From: Aphelenchoides besseyi
Lineage: Eukaryota > Nematoda > Chromadorea > Rhabditida > Aphelenchoididae
Length of the DNA stretch: 64,000 nucleotides
Assembly: GCA_024699855.1 (NCBI GenBank)
Contig: JAMPIQ010000001.1
Coordinates: 8,246,001 to 8,310,000, forward strand
Direction: 5' to 3'
A program made the translations under genes and the position numbers. Positions 34,342 through 46,255 of this stretch are shown piece after piece (position 1 is the first letter of the stretch; each line of letters begins with the position of its first letter). The notes under the pieces are model-generated. The model saw only the letters and a list, made by a program, of their open reading frames with translations. It was not told where the DNA came from and searched no databases.

Positions 34342-37300
34342 TTGCTATTTCACTTTGATATTTTCGACAATAAACTGTATTGTTTTAAATTTTTAGGCCT
34401 CATGGTCTATTTAACATATTGGCTACGGATTTGGCTTGGTTGTTAAACTGAAAACACGCCTGATTACCAACTTGAAGCTCCGACCCACAGCGGGATAGAA
34501 TTGAGGGGTTGTGGTCATTGTGCCCGATGGAATTCCGAGACCATTTCGGCGTCTTCGCGTGGCCCAAAGGGCTAAGAAGAAATTACGAGTCGCTGGGTTT
34601 ACTCAACACTTGGCCAGCAAACGGAAGCAGAAAGGAAATTTGAATTTGGGACTCGTGGCCCCACGAGCTTATTAGGCGGTCAGAACCCAATAGTCGTGGA
34701 ATTCTTGGTCTTTTGTTTGAGTCGGATCTGACACTTCTTTCCCAATTGGTATAAGCCGCGCGGCGTCGATCGCAACGACGCTGCGCCATGCGCATTTGGA
34801 CGCGTAAGTGCCGCATTTTTGGTCGGCGTGGTTTTTTCTGCAGCGTCGAGTTCCCAACCGAAATCACTTTTTTTGGCCGTCGGTCGGCGAATTGTGGCGG
34901 GGGACTGCGCAATTCAAACTAAATTTCTTTAATTCAGCGTGGCTTTTTTGCGTATCCCGCAGTTTGCGTCGTCGTGATTTATGAACTCGGAACGATCGGA
35001 ACTCTGACCGTCGACTTTGCCCGAAACTCGGACGTCCGTGAAAGCGGCTATTGAATTTCAACAGCGGCGACCTTTTTGTTCACACGCTCAACGAAGTTCG
35101 ACGCAAAAATCACGCACCAGCGCCGCCGATTTGCACAGTTGGAAAGTGAAATTCGGGATTCGAGTGGTGAATTACAGTCATTGACTACGCCGCTGCGTTT
35201 TTTCGTGTATTTCGAATCTTTCGCCAAACAACTCGTGAATTAATCAGATTTGCCAAACACGTGAACTTTCGAGTGGGAATAAGGAAATTCGATCTTGGCT
35301 ATTTTGCGGTCGGGACCAATATTGACCGCGCTCAATACCCAATTACGCAGTTTTGTGGCCAATTCGATCGGCACTGGACTCGCGGTTCTGTGTCGAGTTT
35401 TGGGTGTTTGCGCTTCGACAACGAGGTCGAGGAGAAGTTGCCGCCAAATGCGAAAATCTCTTCGAGTACTCTCATTGAATGTGACTTTGTCGGTTGATTT
35501 GGGGACCATTCAGTTTATTGCGTTCGGCGGGCCATTTGCGCGAGGATCAACCGTTTTGATAAGAATGTGTGGCGGCATTTATCAAAGAGAAAAGAAGCAG
35601 TTTTTTGCCCCAAATCTTGGTTGAAGCAAACGACCTCGACGGGAATGTTTCTTATAGGAACTATAACCCCAAAATCTTGTTTCTTTTTTTTCGTATTGTG
35701 TTCAACTGCTGCCATTCACCTTAGGGTTGTCAAGTGAGTTCAAAAGGGCCGCAACAAAGCGCAATGACCGTTTTGTTTCATGTCCGTTGGCGGTTCCCTT
35801 TCCGCAATGCAATTATATTGTCTCCGAGCATTTCCGGGCATCTCACATTTGTCGAGCGAACCAACTAGCGGGTTTTTTGTTTTCTAACCGCGTGTAAAGA
35901 GATCGACTTGTTCGTTCCATCGTGGTCGGACATTTACGAGTATCACATTCAACGTTTTGGACTAGCTCTCCATTGGCTGTAAAAGGATTGGGCCGGCTGT
36001 CAGCGCCATCAAATCGCTGAAACGACCGATCGTTTTTTGTTGATTGCGGGAAACCCGGATACTTCACTCCACGCTCTCCGGAGCAGGTGTCCCTGTTTGG
36101 CTGCGCAACCGATCTTCTTCTCTCAATACACTGCACAATAATCGTTTTGGCCACACAGTTCGCGTGTTGTCGATTTGCAATGGAGATTTTGGGGACTCAA
36201 AAGCGTCGTCAAGGACGTTCGATTTCTGTTGTTGAAGTGTGACAGTTGAAAATCGTGAGGAAACAAATTTCCTCTAATTAGATTTGTCGACCATTCTGAT
36301 TGACGACAATTAGACGCAAAACGCTGGTTTTCACGTTGAAAAGTCGATTTTTTGGCGTATCGTTGATCGCCTTCGTTTTCACCACTTGAGTTTTATAAGC
36401 GGATTGCGCTTCAGTAGCCCAAAAGTTTGCTCAATCGTCTGTTTGCCTCCCAACAATCGAAACCCAATGAAATTTGTCCACCGGGTTTTGCATTTAAATT
36501 TCCGTTGGCATTTGCGCTGACTTGTGGCCAAACTTCACACCTGCCGACTTGTTTTCCATCTGCCGCCAATCAAACGGAAGTTCGCTCTTGCGATCGATTC
36601 GAAATTGCCGCTCTCAATCAATTACCTCGGCACATACCAGTGACTACGTACGCGGACGCTCGTGGTCAATTGTTGACAATGCGGTTACATTCGAACGAAA
36701 CCCAGTTACCGTAACCGTTTGTCTAATTACACTGACAAACAAATTGGCCGTTGAAGCGCTTGCCGTTTGGGTTTTTCCTCTTCTCGACCAATTCCCGGGA
36801 ATGGACGTTGAAAAATTGCGGGAGAAGCGCAGTGATTTCGGTGGTTTTTGTGTCGGAAACGTTTTCAATTTGTGGAATTCCGACTCTCGTCCATTTTTGG
36901 TAGTTGACAGACGTTTCGCGCGTGAATTGTCCTCAAATCAAACTCTCCAAATGTTTCCCCCGCGTCTTCGTCCACGCTTTTTTCTTCTTTTTGCCAATTC
37001 CCTCGACGCACTTTCGATGTTTTTGTTCGGAATCAAAAACAATTTGCCGATACTCCGAAGGTCGTCGTGTGGAATTTCACCGTCAACTAATTCGGTCGAT
37101 TCGCCAATTTGCCACCTGTGGACGTCGAAGCGGCAAAACTTCCAAGGACAATCGGACGCTCGACATTTTGGCGCGTTTCGTTTTTTGCCCACAAACGCCG
37201 CCAATCGGGAATTTAAATAAAAAACTTCTGATTCAAACTCCACAAAAACGCTCGTTACGGACATCAATCAGCGACACGCGTTTTCCTAATCGAATTGAGT

Positions 37301-37474
37301 TCCTTGCTTTCTGACCTTCGCTTCTTATCACTCCACTCAATCAGCGCAATTGGCTGTTCAAACGATTGAAACAAACAAGCTCCCTCGTACGAAGTGATTT
37401 TACCGGAGGCATTAGCGTTCATTTACAACTCGTGTGAATTTGCCCATTTCAACCTTTTGTTTGCAGAGTAACGG
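34342..37474. other. Long GC-richer spacer, no gene resolved
   Basis: About 3.1 kb upstream of the C2-RGS gene. Base composition from about 34480 to 36950 seems more GC-rich than most spacers, and ORFs occur on both strands (for example 36522-37220 +), but none shows a motif or coherent splice pattern. It might contain distal promoters or untranslated exons of the RGS gene, or an unrecognised noncoding RNA. I see no tRNA or rRNA. Confidence 0.4.
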
Positions 37475-40400
37475 ATGACCAGTCGACCTAACGCTCTTTT
37501 CAACGATCACTGGCGGGTTCGAAACAATTATTACAGTCATGATATGCGAAAATCGGACAAAGAAAATCGACATCAATCTACTGGCTCGTCACGTCATCGA
37601 TCCAAACGCGACGACGCCGCCTTCAAGGCGCCCACCACTTCAACTCAGATTTGTTCAGTAAAACCATTAATTTTTGAGCAAAAAATGCGCGAAAAAGAAC
37701 TTTTCTCAACCTCTTCCTCCTCATGGTAACTTTTCTTAACCCAACAATTCTTATATCTTGAACGATTAGGTCCGACGACGAACAACGACCGAGTACGTCG
37801 AGAAAGAAAGCTCGAGATCGTTTGTCCACATTTCACAGTATCTCCGATCTCACCACCTCCGACTCTTCGATTGCCGCTTTGCGTGAAACCTATTTCTCAA
37901 TGGACAGGTATGTTTTCTCGAGAAATATAATCACGAACTGAATTCAAGTCGCGACGAACGATTGATTACAACTAATCCATCTACGTACACTTCCTCCGAA
38001 ATAACCCACGATATGTCCGAATCGGAGGACAGCGACGAAGAATACGAAATCAACGAGCGAGCTCTGCATCCAACACAACGTCTGGAGTCCATCGAAGAAT
38101 CTCCGGTGTTGCCACCACCGAGTAACATTCACGACGACTGTGAACTTCCACCACAGATACCACCATTGCCGTTCGACACTCCAATGCGATTTCCGCACAC
38201 AAATCCCAATCACGTTGCCACCCACTTAACGGCAACACACCGTCGATTTGCAGCGAACGAACAACCGATTTCGCTTTTCCAGAAAACCTCACGACCCGAA
38301 GACTTTTACATGCCAAGTCAAATTGCCAAACGCTACGGAACAGAAGGTGATTGCAGTTTTTTCGTATAGATAATCTAAACTTATTCACAGGTGTCTTGTT
38401 TTTGACGATTTCAATGACCGGACATGGCGACAAGTATCTTTTGGATCTTACAGTTCAGTATGCAAACTACTTTCTGACCGACTACGCAGAGGTCTCTACT
38501 TATGTACAAGCGGAAATCAAACCAAACAAACGACTTCGAAAACGGTCGTGTGATCACGAGAAATTGGACTCATTTAGAAGTGCAATCGTTCCCCGATCGC
38601 ATCAGCCGAATTTCAATTGCGATTTCCAATTCCTGCTCAACAGAGACAATTTCCGAGCTCACGACAGGCTCACACTCAGCGTCTTTGTGGTTGGAGAGGA
38701 GCGAACGAAGACGTAAGTTTTCTCGATTATCATTTCCAATGAATTCGTTTGTTTAGTCGAGAGCTTCTCGGACGAATGACATTTCCGTTAAGTCGATTAC
38801 GGAAAAAAGCGAAGATTGTGAGTTTGAATGGACCGTCACAAATGGAACGTAATCTCTCATTTGCAGAACTACAACAATGCACGACGGATGGAAGACGTAA
38901 AAACAAAGGTTAGTTGAGGAATCGGGCTCTCGTGTCTTCATAATCTTACGACGACATTTGGACGATTCGGACAGCCATTTAATCCTCCGTTTTACTTTCC
39001 GTCATTAGCATTTTTGTCCACGCAGTGTTTCGGCATAATTCGAATGTATTGAAACGTTCGCATCACCGAAACATCAGCGTTCTCATGAATTTTCATAAAT
39101 GACTCTTGAGTCGAAATGTCGTCGATTCGAACTCGCGGGGACTGATTACGACCGTACGCTTAAAATCCAAACTTTCAGGTTTGCGACGGCGGCTACTTCC
39201 TACTTAACGAGTACTACGGCAATACGACAAATCTGCCGTTAGACAAAGTAATTTAACAGCGATCTCGGCTTTGTAAACAATCTTTTCAGGTCGAACATAC
39301 GAAGTTCTACGACGGCATTTGGTCGGACTCATTGGCTGAAACAAACGACTCACTTGACGAGGTGAGTAAATTTTTGAGCAAAAATTTTGAATTGGCATTT
39401 TGCTTCTAAAGTCATTTGCTCGTTTGCTTTTAAATTTACCTCAACAGTTGTCGTTAACACGCAAGTCACGTCTTGTTTTCTTTTCTACGTACTCTTGACT
39501 GGAAACTGCAGGTTTCGGTTCTTCTCCAATCCAAATATCACCGTACAGTGAAACTGAAGAAACCGAATCCAAGAGCACAGTCGAGGAGAATTGAAAATTC
39601 TAATTGCCAACTCGTCATTCTCTTTTGACTGCTGACTTGTGATTCAAACAGCGAAATGCTACAGACCGCGGTTTTATCGGCCTTTTCGCGGTTTCTATTT
39701 TCGTCTTGTTGATTCAAAGAACCGAATTGCAATTGATAGGTTTTCGAGTGATTTGGGCAAATTGGCAGACTTCTTGCGTTCGCATTCAAGTTAATCTCTG
39801 CTCTCCGCTTCAGTGCGAATAAAAGCGGCTTCCTCGGTTTGGTGACGTGGCTCGAGTTTGATCAGAGTGCCCGAACGACGAATTTAAGAGTTCAAACGTC
39901 ACAACTCAAAATCAATCATAGGACAACATTTGAACAGGTGGAGACCAAAAACGGATCTTGACAAGTGACTTCGATGTTCCGAAATAGAGCCTTCGAAAAT
40001 TTGTTTCTTCGCACCTAGCCGAACATTCATTAACGGAACGATTGGTTCTCGGGGCGTGACATTTTGCATCGACTCGATTTATCGAGCACACCCGTCGGAC
40101 CAAAAGTGACGATCAACTTCGTTTTTGTGTTCTTCTAATTGAAAACGCCAATTCGAACACTCGCCCCCGTTCTACTTGTTGCCTGAGGCGTTTGGCTCTT
40201 TGGCTCCACTCGTAAATTCTATTAGTGATCCGGTCATACGTCGACCACTGTGTAGTTTGTTGGCCAGTTGTCTTTTGCTCTCCTCGACCTTCGTTCCAAT
40301 GGCCTCAATTCTGAACTCGTTTCCCGATTTATATCAAACGCCGCAAATCGAAGTTGTGAATCCGCCGTCTCGATTGTGTCGAAGTGCCGTCTTACTGCAT

Positions 40401-43006
40401 GCTTCAGCGATGAATTTGTTATGTGAGGTATGTTCTGAGGGATTAATTTCAATTAAAATGCTCAATGTCGTCTAATCTGTCTTATCAGCAATAATTGTTG
40501 GGTCGCAGTTGAAGTCCATTTTCCATTTAATCCGCTCGCAAACTCTTTCCTCTCACATTTTAAAGCGATTTGTTTTTGAGAAAAAGATGAGAAGTCGCAA
40601 TTTTTCCTGCAACTGCCAATTCAAAATTAGTGTTATCACCTGCCCTATGGCCGTCCAATTTTTGACGTGACGCATCATTTTCTGTCATTTGACGGACATT
40701 TTGTTTCAGATGATGGGCGAATCGGAATGGCAAACAGCCTTAAAATATAAGAACGTCAAAAATAACCCGATGTTGGACTCGCGACGTCATAGTGTTCAGA
40801 CCACAATGCCACCGAATGGACGAGCTCAACAACAATCGTTCAGTCAATACCATCGATCTCATCTGTTGTCCGCAATGCCGTCCAATGGACCAACCGAACG
40901 ATCTTACGGTATTTTCAATGGAAGTCCCCGCAAGAAAGTGTCTCTGCCGATGCGAGCTGCTTCTTCCGATCAACAACCACAAAATTCGCTCAGTCGTCGT
41001 CTTCTGAACAAGCCGGAAAAAGCGGTGAACTCTTCCTGTTCATCGTCTCGTTGCGTCAGTTCATCGTCGAGTTCTGGCAGCGGATACAAGAGCTATAAGC
41101 GCTTCACTGTTCCATCAATCACAACGACCATAACAAGTAAGTTTTTTAAAAACTTTAACGCTTTTTACTCTCTTCATATTGCGCAGTTTATGGGCACCAA
41201 TAAAAAGTGCATTATCCTCAAAGCAAAAACAGTTTTTATGAGAAAACAAATGGGGCCTTTTTACATCACTTTCAATTTGAGAATGCAGAAGAGAAACGTT
41301 TTGTTTAATCCGTAGCCTTCAACAAAAGCGGAACAAATTTTTGATGTCGGGTCATCGGGAATCTATACTTCTCTGGGGACAGTTAAGTAATTCCTTTAAC
41401 CCACGGTCGTTTCTGTCGAACTCGTCCATCTTTCGACGTTCGGTATTACCGTCATCAAGATCGAACGGTTGCTGTTCGCATCGAAGGAAAGGGCGTGAAT
41501 ATTCGTCGACTGAAAGTCACGACGCGTCAGTTTTTGGCAAACAACCACCGCCGCTCAAATTTCCTTTTGGGTCGAATACTCTCGGGAGCGGTCAGTCGCG
41601 GAATGTGCACGTTGTGAATTGTCTTCACTGTCTAGCCCTCATTCTGAGATCAATGCCGTTGCCAATCGTTCGCTGGTCTTCCAGTCGTTTGCCAACTTCC
41701 GATCAATCGCCCGCACTTCGCCGGCTCTGTTTACGCGCTCATGTCAAACCATCAAGTAGTTTGGGTCGTTTAGCTGACAGTTCCGAGTGTGCAATCAACA
41801 CTGCGAATCAGCCGTTAATTGATTCTCTTCTGCATAATGTCGACCATCAGTATCTGTACGCTGATGCTGCACCATCTCAACAGCCAACCAAAACAACAGC
41901 CTTCAAATCAGCAGCAACGAAATCTCGACTGTTCCGTGAACACAAAACAACTTCAGTCAGCAACCATCGACCGCTCAGCAACCAGACTTCCGGCTGCAAT
42001 GAAGATCTCGAAAAAACGCAATCCCACGGCACTGTTCGACGTGTTGCTTCGTTCACTTATTCAGGCGATTCGATTGCCGTGAAGAACTCGAAAACTGCAA
42101 TTGCTGGAAAGAAGTTCACTTTGTAAGTTTTGTAAAAATCATTACAAACTCTACTCCCGACCAGTTGAAATGAATCACGCGGGAGTATTGAGGGCGTGAT
42201 ACATCCGGTTCGACTCAAATTTCAATAATTTCAGAGGACCTATCAGTAAAATTGGAAACTTCCTTCGCGGAAAAGTAGACTCTGCAAACTCGACTTCAAC
42301 TCTCTACCCAAACCAAATGGAAATTCGCAGATGGCAGGACTCTTTCGACAATCTTCTCCGCGACAAATGTACGTTTGATATCAAGTTCTGGGCATTACTT
42401 TAATCTGCCTATGTCTAGATGGTTGCCACTTGTTCCGTCAGTTTGTTGAGAAGGAAATCAGCTCGGAGAATCTTGACTTCTATCAGGATGTTGAAGAGTT
42501 CAAAAAACTCAAAGCTGGAAAGAAATCAACAGTTCAACGTGCAAATGAAATCTTCAACATCTACTTTGATGAGAATGCTGATAAAGAGGTAATAACAACC
42601 TTAAAGGCTATTAATCACATTCTTTTAGTTGAATTTGGACTCGTGTACAAAAAACTCGACGAAAGCAGCATTGAAGGCTGGTGCTTTGCCGGATACGTTT
42701 AATCTCGCACAAAGTCGAATTGAACAGCTCATGGCCAAAGATTCATATCGTCGTTTCCTTCAATCAGATATGTACTTGAAGCTTCTCAATTCGAACACTC
42801 CACCGGCATCAACGACTGTTGAGCGTAAAGTAGTTGAGTCATTGAGTGCTCCTTCATCGGCCTGCACTCCTGACGAAAATGTCGACACGGGATCACTTTC
42901 AACGCCGTTAACTCCGCTTGAGTCCAAAGGTTTAGATTGCGCTGTTAAGGAAAAGTCGAGTTCATTGGAAATCGTTCAAGTCCCAACACTTACACCTTCT
43001 GAGTGA
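37475..43006 (+). CDS. C2-domain RGS protein (RGS3/rgs-7-like)
   Basis: ATG 37475 (MTSRPNALFNDHW), nine bases after a TTTGCAG acceptor, and stop TGA at 43004-43006. The N-terminal ~270 residues are Ser/Thr- and acid-rich. A C2-like domain follows at about 38390-38850 (EIKPNKRLRKR, DFQFLLNRDNFRAHDRLTLSVFV, ELLGRMTFPLSRLRK). Then comes GGYFLLNEYYG (39197-39260). Exons at about 40710-41135 and 41313-42126 are Ser-rich linker. The RGS domain runs from about 42310: MEIRRWQDSFDNLLRDK, FRQFVEKEISSENLDFY, ELNLDSCTKNSTKAAL, FNLAQSRIEQLMAKDSYRRFL. It accelerates GTP hydrolysis by G-alpha. C2 plus RGS is the layout of nematode RGS-7 and RGS3. Exon joins between 39363 and 42240 are uncertain. Confidence 0.8.
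40710..41135 (+). promoter_or_regulatory. Possible internal start exon of a short RGS isoform
   Basis: An exon begins right after a TTTCAG acceptor with ATGATGGGCGAATCGG and is open to a GTAAG donor near 41136. It could be an internal coding exon of the long C2-RGS form or the first exon of a shorter RGS-only form after trans-splicing. The 1.3 kb stretch before it (39365-40710) holds no clear exon, which fits an internal promoter. Confidence 0.35.
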
Positions 43007-43441
43007 TTTGCCGACTTTCATAGCTTATTGGAAATAGAATCCAACTCAATTTGAACGTTTTTTACGATTTGTTAACATATCATTCACAATATTTATTCAG
43101 AATGTTCTCACTTTCATTGACCAACCAGCAGATGATTAGGTTGCTTTCTGTTCTATTTAATATAAGCTGTGAATCTCATTGGATTGTAAATATGTTTTGT
43201 TTGATAAATGGGTTTGAATATCAGAGCACATGATAGCTAGACAAATAGAAACTTACGTAAACGAGCGAGGAAGATGTTATCAAATGACTTGCAATTTCAA
43301 TGCTTTTTACACGTGAAGATTTCTGATTAGCAAATTAATGACGTCGAAACTTTTGTTTATCGTTTATACTTCCGGAAAAATACACGGAAACAATAAACGT
43401 AAATGGCGAAATTGGTTTATTGATTGGGGCAAACAAGTTTT
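43007..43441. other. Short spacer between convergent genes
   Basis: AT-rich 3' UTR sequence between the C2-RGS stop and the stop of the minus-strand membrane protein. No gene is seen. Confidence 0.5.
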
Positions 43442-46086
43442 CTATTGATGTATTCCGAGTCGTTGTTCTTCCAATATACGCAACATGGAACCCAACTCTC
43501 GATCGATTGCTTGTTTTGTGTTTGGTGGAATTGACGTTCCCGTCCAACCGTAAGTTGATTTCTTCGGTTTGAGGGTTTTGACTGTTCTTTGAACTGGGAA
43601 TTCACTCAATCCACTTGTTGCGTTAAATATGGAGCTCAATCTGAAGTTGGAGCGCCACACCAAGTCGATTTGTCGTAGAACACGCATTCGCTTCATGAGA
43701 ATCAGTGGATGCAGAATTGGATCGAGAAACTTAATCAAACACAACCAGTGATACTACAAACACGATCTTTAGTCTCTTGTTCGCGCGAAAACAAACCTTC
43801 AACGTGAGATTGGCAATTTCTTCAGCGCTCAAAAGTTTGTTGGGACCACATGATGCTTCGACGTATGTTGTGCCAAAATTTGACAAGATGTACGTGAACG
43901 AAACGAACGCAAGCGACATCAATACACCATTCATTTCTAAATCAGATGTCAACTATGAATAGCTGCTCATGAACTACCAATTTGCAATTGCGGTGGAATG
44001 GGAAACACCGACTTGTAAATCTTGAACCGATGGTAAACAAAAAGCGTCACAATCAACAGCAACGTTAAGATGTAGAACATGCACATAAAATACGCGTGAC
44101 TTTTCAGCAAAGGAGCAAACGATTCCTGCCGTTTAATTGCTGCACAACTGAAAGCAAATTTCCGTTCTTGAAATCTCTCTGATGTACTTCTCTTTGAGTT
44201 CATCTTCGTCACTTGGTTTGGCTTGAAGGAACTCGTTCAACTGGTCAATAGTCGCGATCTCAATAACACAAATACCAATATACATTGCAATTAGAAAAAG
44301 GAAAACCGCAGCAATTGCAATTTTAACGCTTGTCAGTAACTTGTAACTTAAACGTCCACAAAAAGACTAAACTAGTGATCAAAATGTCCTTGTTATTGAA
44401 GCCTACAGCACGAAGTTCGTAAAGTAGGTTGTACATGAGTAACAGAAGAATGATTGCACCAATTGATCGTGAGCAATTTAACAGCAGGTCCTCGCCAACA
44501 AGCAAAAGATGCAGAATCCAAGTTTGAGAAGAGCTGTTGAAGTCTTCAGGATTATGAGCGTATCTCTACAAGAAACGTAAAACCCGTTGGGTATGTTTTG
44601 TATGATACATTGTTCATAATCAGCCGCAAGCCACTTGCTGCGGCAAAGTACGTCGCATTCCAAAATAAATCGCCGTCGTAGTTTTCGATCAAAAAGAAGT
44701 CTGCGGTTTGTTGTTCGGCGATTACCGGCCAAAATTGCTGAGATATCATCCACGCGTTGACAATTAAAAACAACAAATTGCTCAGTGAAAACATAATTGC
44801 CAACTGAACGAATGTTCGATTTGCACTCAAATATGCGATCTTGAGTAGGAAGAGCATGTAGCAATTCACAACGATACCCGACACAGTAAGAACGCTCATC
44901 AAGCAACAACGAAAGTTCTCCAAACTAACCAATGTCCACAAGTCTTTGTATCCAATTGTATACCGTTCGCGTGAGTAGAGATCGTCTTGATGACAAGCAA
45001 TCTTCCTGTTGACTTTAAAATCTTCGGTTTAATTCACTCACTTACATGTATTTTCCATTCGTGTTATTCTTCTTTTTGTGATTCAAAAGATGAGCTTTTT
45101 GACAATGATGATCGATGAGTTTTTGAGTCTAAAGATCGACTAAACAGATCATAATATGGGACCTACAGTTCGAATTGAACGTCCGAAATTGTGCATCAAC
45201 AATGTCGTGGTCATGAATTTGCGTAGTGTTTCACTTGAAAGAACGTAAAAGACTGACATCTCACGATAAATGGACTTAAAGCGAACATCACTCAGAACCT
45301 GTATTAGTCGATGCAAAGAGGTATTTCAGTTGACTCACTTGTTTAGACATCTCAGCCGCCCAACTGTTATTTTTTGTTGACTATAATGCGGGATTAAGAG
45401 TATTTCTCAGGTGAACTTACGTTAAAATATGCGTTATTATCGAACTGTGTATTGTTGTGTAGAGCCGACATAACCAACAAATACCACGAGAAGTTATAGG
45501 CTTCAGTGCTTTCTTTTGTATTACATCTTCCACCCCAGCTTGCAAGCGTATCAGATTTACAAGAAGATGAAAAGTTGTGAGTACGATGATCGATTTCATC
45601 GCAGAAGTCTTGACGATCTGAATTCTCTCGTCGAAAAAGAAATTCAACCAATCGACAGTATGAAATCTCCCAAAAACCCACGCAATACGTTTCCTTCTTT
45701 CCACAAAACAAAGCGAGAGCTGCGGAATTATACGAAATCGCGAAGCCTTCGGGTAGAATTCGTTTGCTTTTTTTTGCAGCATCAAACAACGAACAACTCA
45801 GGGTTGCGGTCTAGAAGTTGAAAGCTGCTTAAATTAACTGAACGAAGCTTACCAGCAATCGACCTTTTGCTCGTTCACTAGTTGAGTTGAAATTTGATGC
45901 GTTACCGCAATAGTAGTCGCTTTGATCGATTATCTCGGCTACATACGCGTGGACAAGATGACTGGAATTCGCGTACGTACAATCGAAACCGGACAGCCGA
46001 GACCATTGCGATTCTTCGGATTCTGCCACTTTCCCACCATAAACACAAACGCTTCCAAGCAAGATAAACGCAAGTAGTCGATCCAT
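43442..46086 (-). CDS. Divergent seven-transmembrane protein with large ectodomain
   Basis: Minus strand, ATG 46086-46084, stop at 43444-43442. A signal peptide (LLAFILLGSVCVYGG) leads into about 300 residues of ectodomain with several NxS/T sites and scattered Cys residues. Hydrophobic helices then follow: VLTVSGIVVNCYMLFLLKIAYL, FVQLAIMFSLSNLLFLIVNAW, FWNATYFAAASGLRL, GAIILLLLMYNLLYEL, a segment near 44280-44340, AYFMCMFYILTLLLIVTLFVYHRF, VLMSLAFVSFTYILSNFG and LCLIKFLDPILHPLILMKRM. The last resembles a degenerate NPxxY-type TM7. The C-terminal tail is basic and polar. Seven or eight spans and a signal peptide suggest a GPCR-like receptor, but no known family fits well. Joins at 43950-44000 need short introns. 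Confidence 0.6.
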
Positions 46087-46255
46087 AGGAGAAAACAAAA
46101 GGTCGCCGCAATTTAATTTTCTTGCTTCCGTTGAAAACGCGAATCATCGAAACGATCGTTTATGAATCAACAGCCTCAACGTTCATTCCTTTCAAAAAGC
46201 ACTCAACGATATGGCAAACTACGGAAATGTAAACAACATTAAAAGAGTAGAATTT

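Noticed and set aside
34480..34930. Possible ribosomal RNA fragment because of GC-rich, structured-looking sequence
   Set aside because: No conserved 18S, 5.8S or 28S core block could be recognised, and the sequence reads differently from any rRNA segment I know.
36522..37220. 232-codon ORF upstream of the RGS gene
   Set aside because: Overlapped by long ORFs on the same and opposite strands, no domain, no splice context. Likely a chance ORF in GC-richer DNA.
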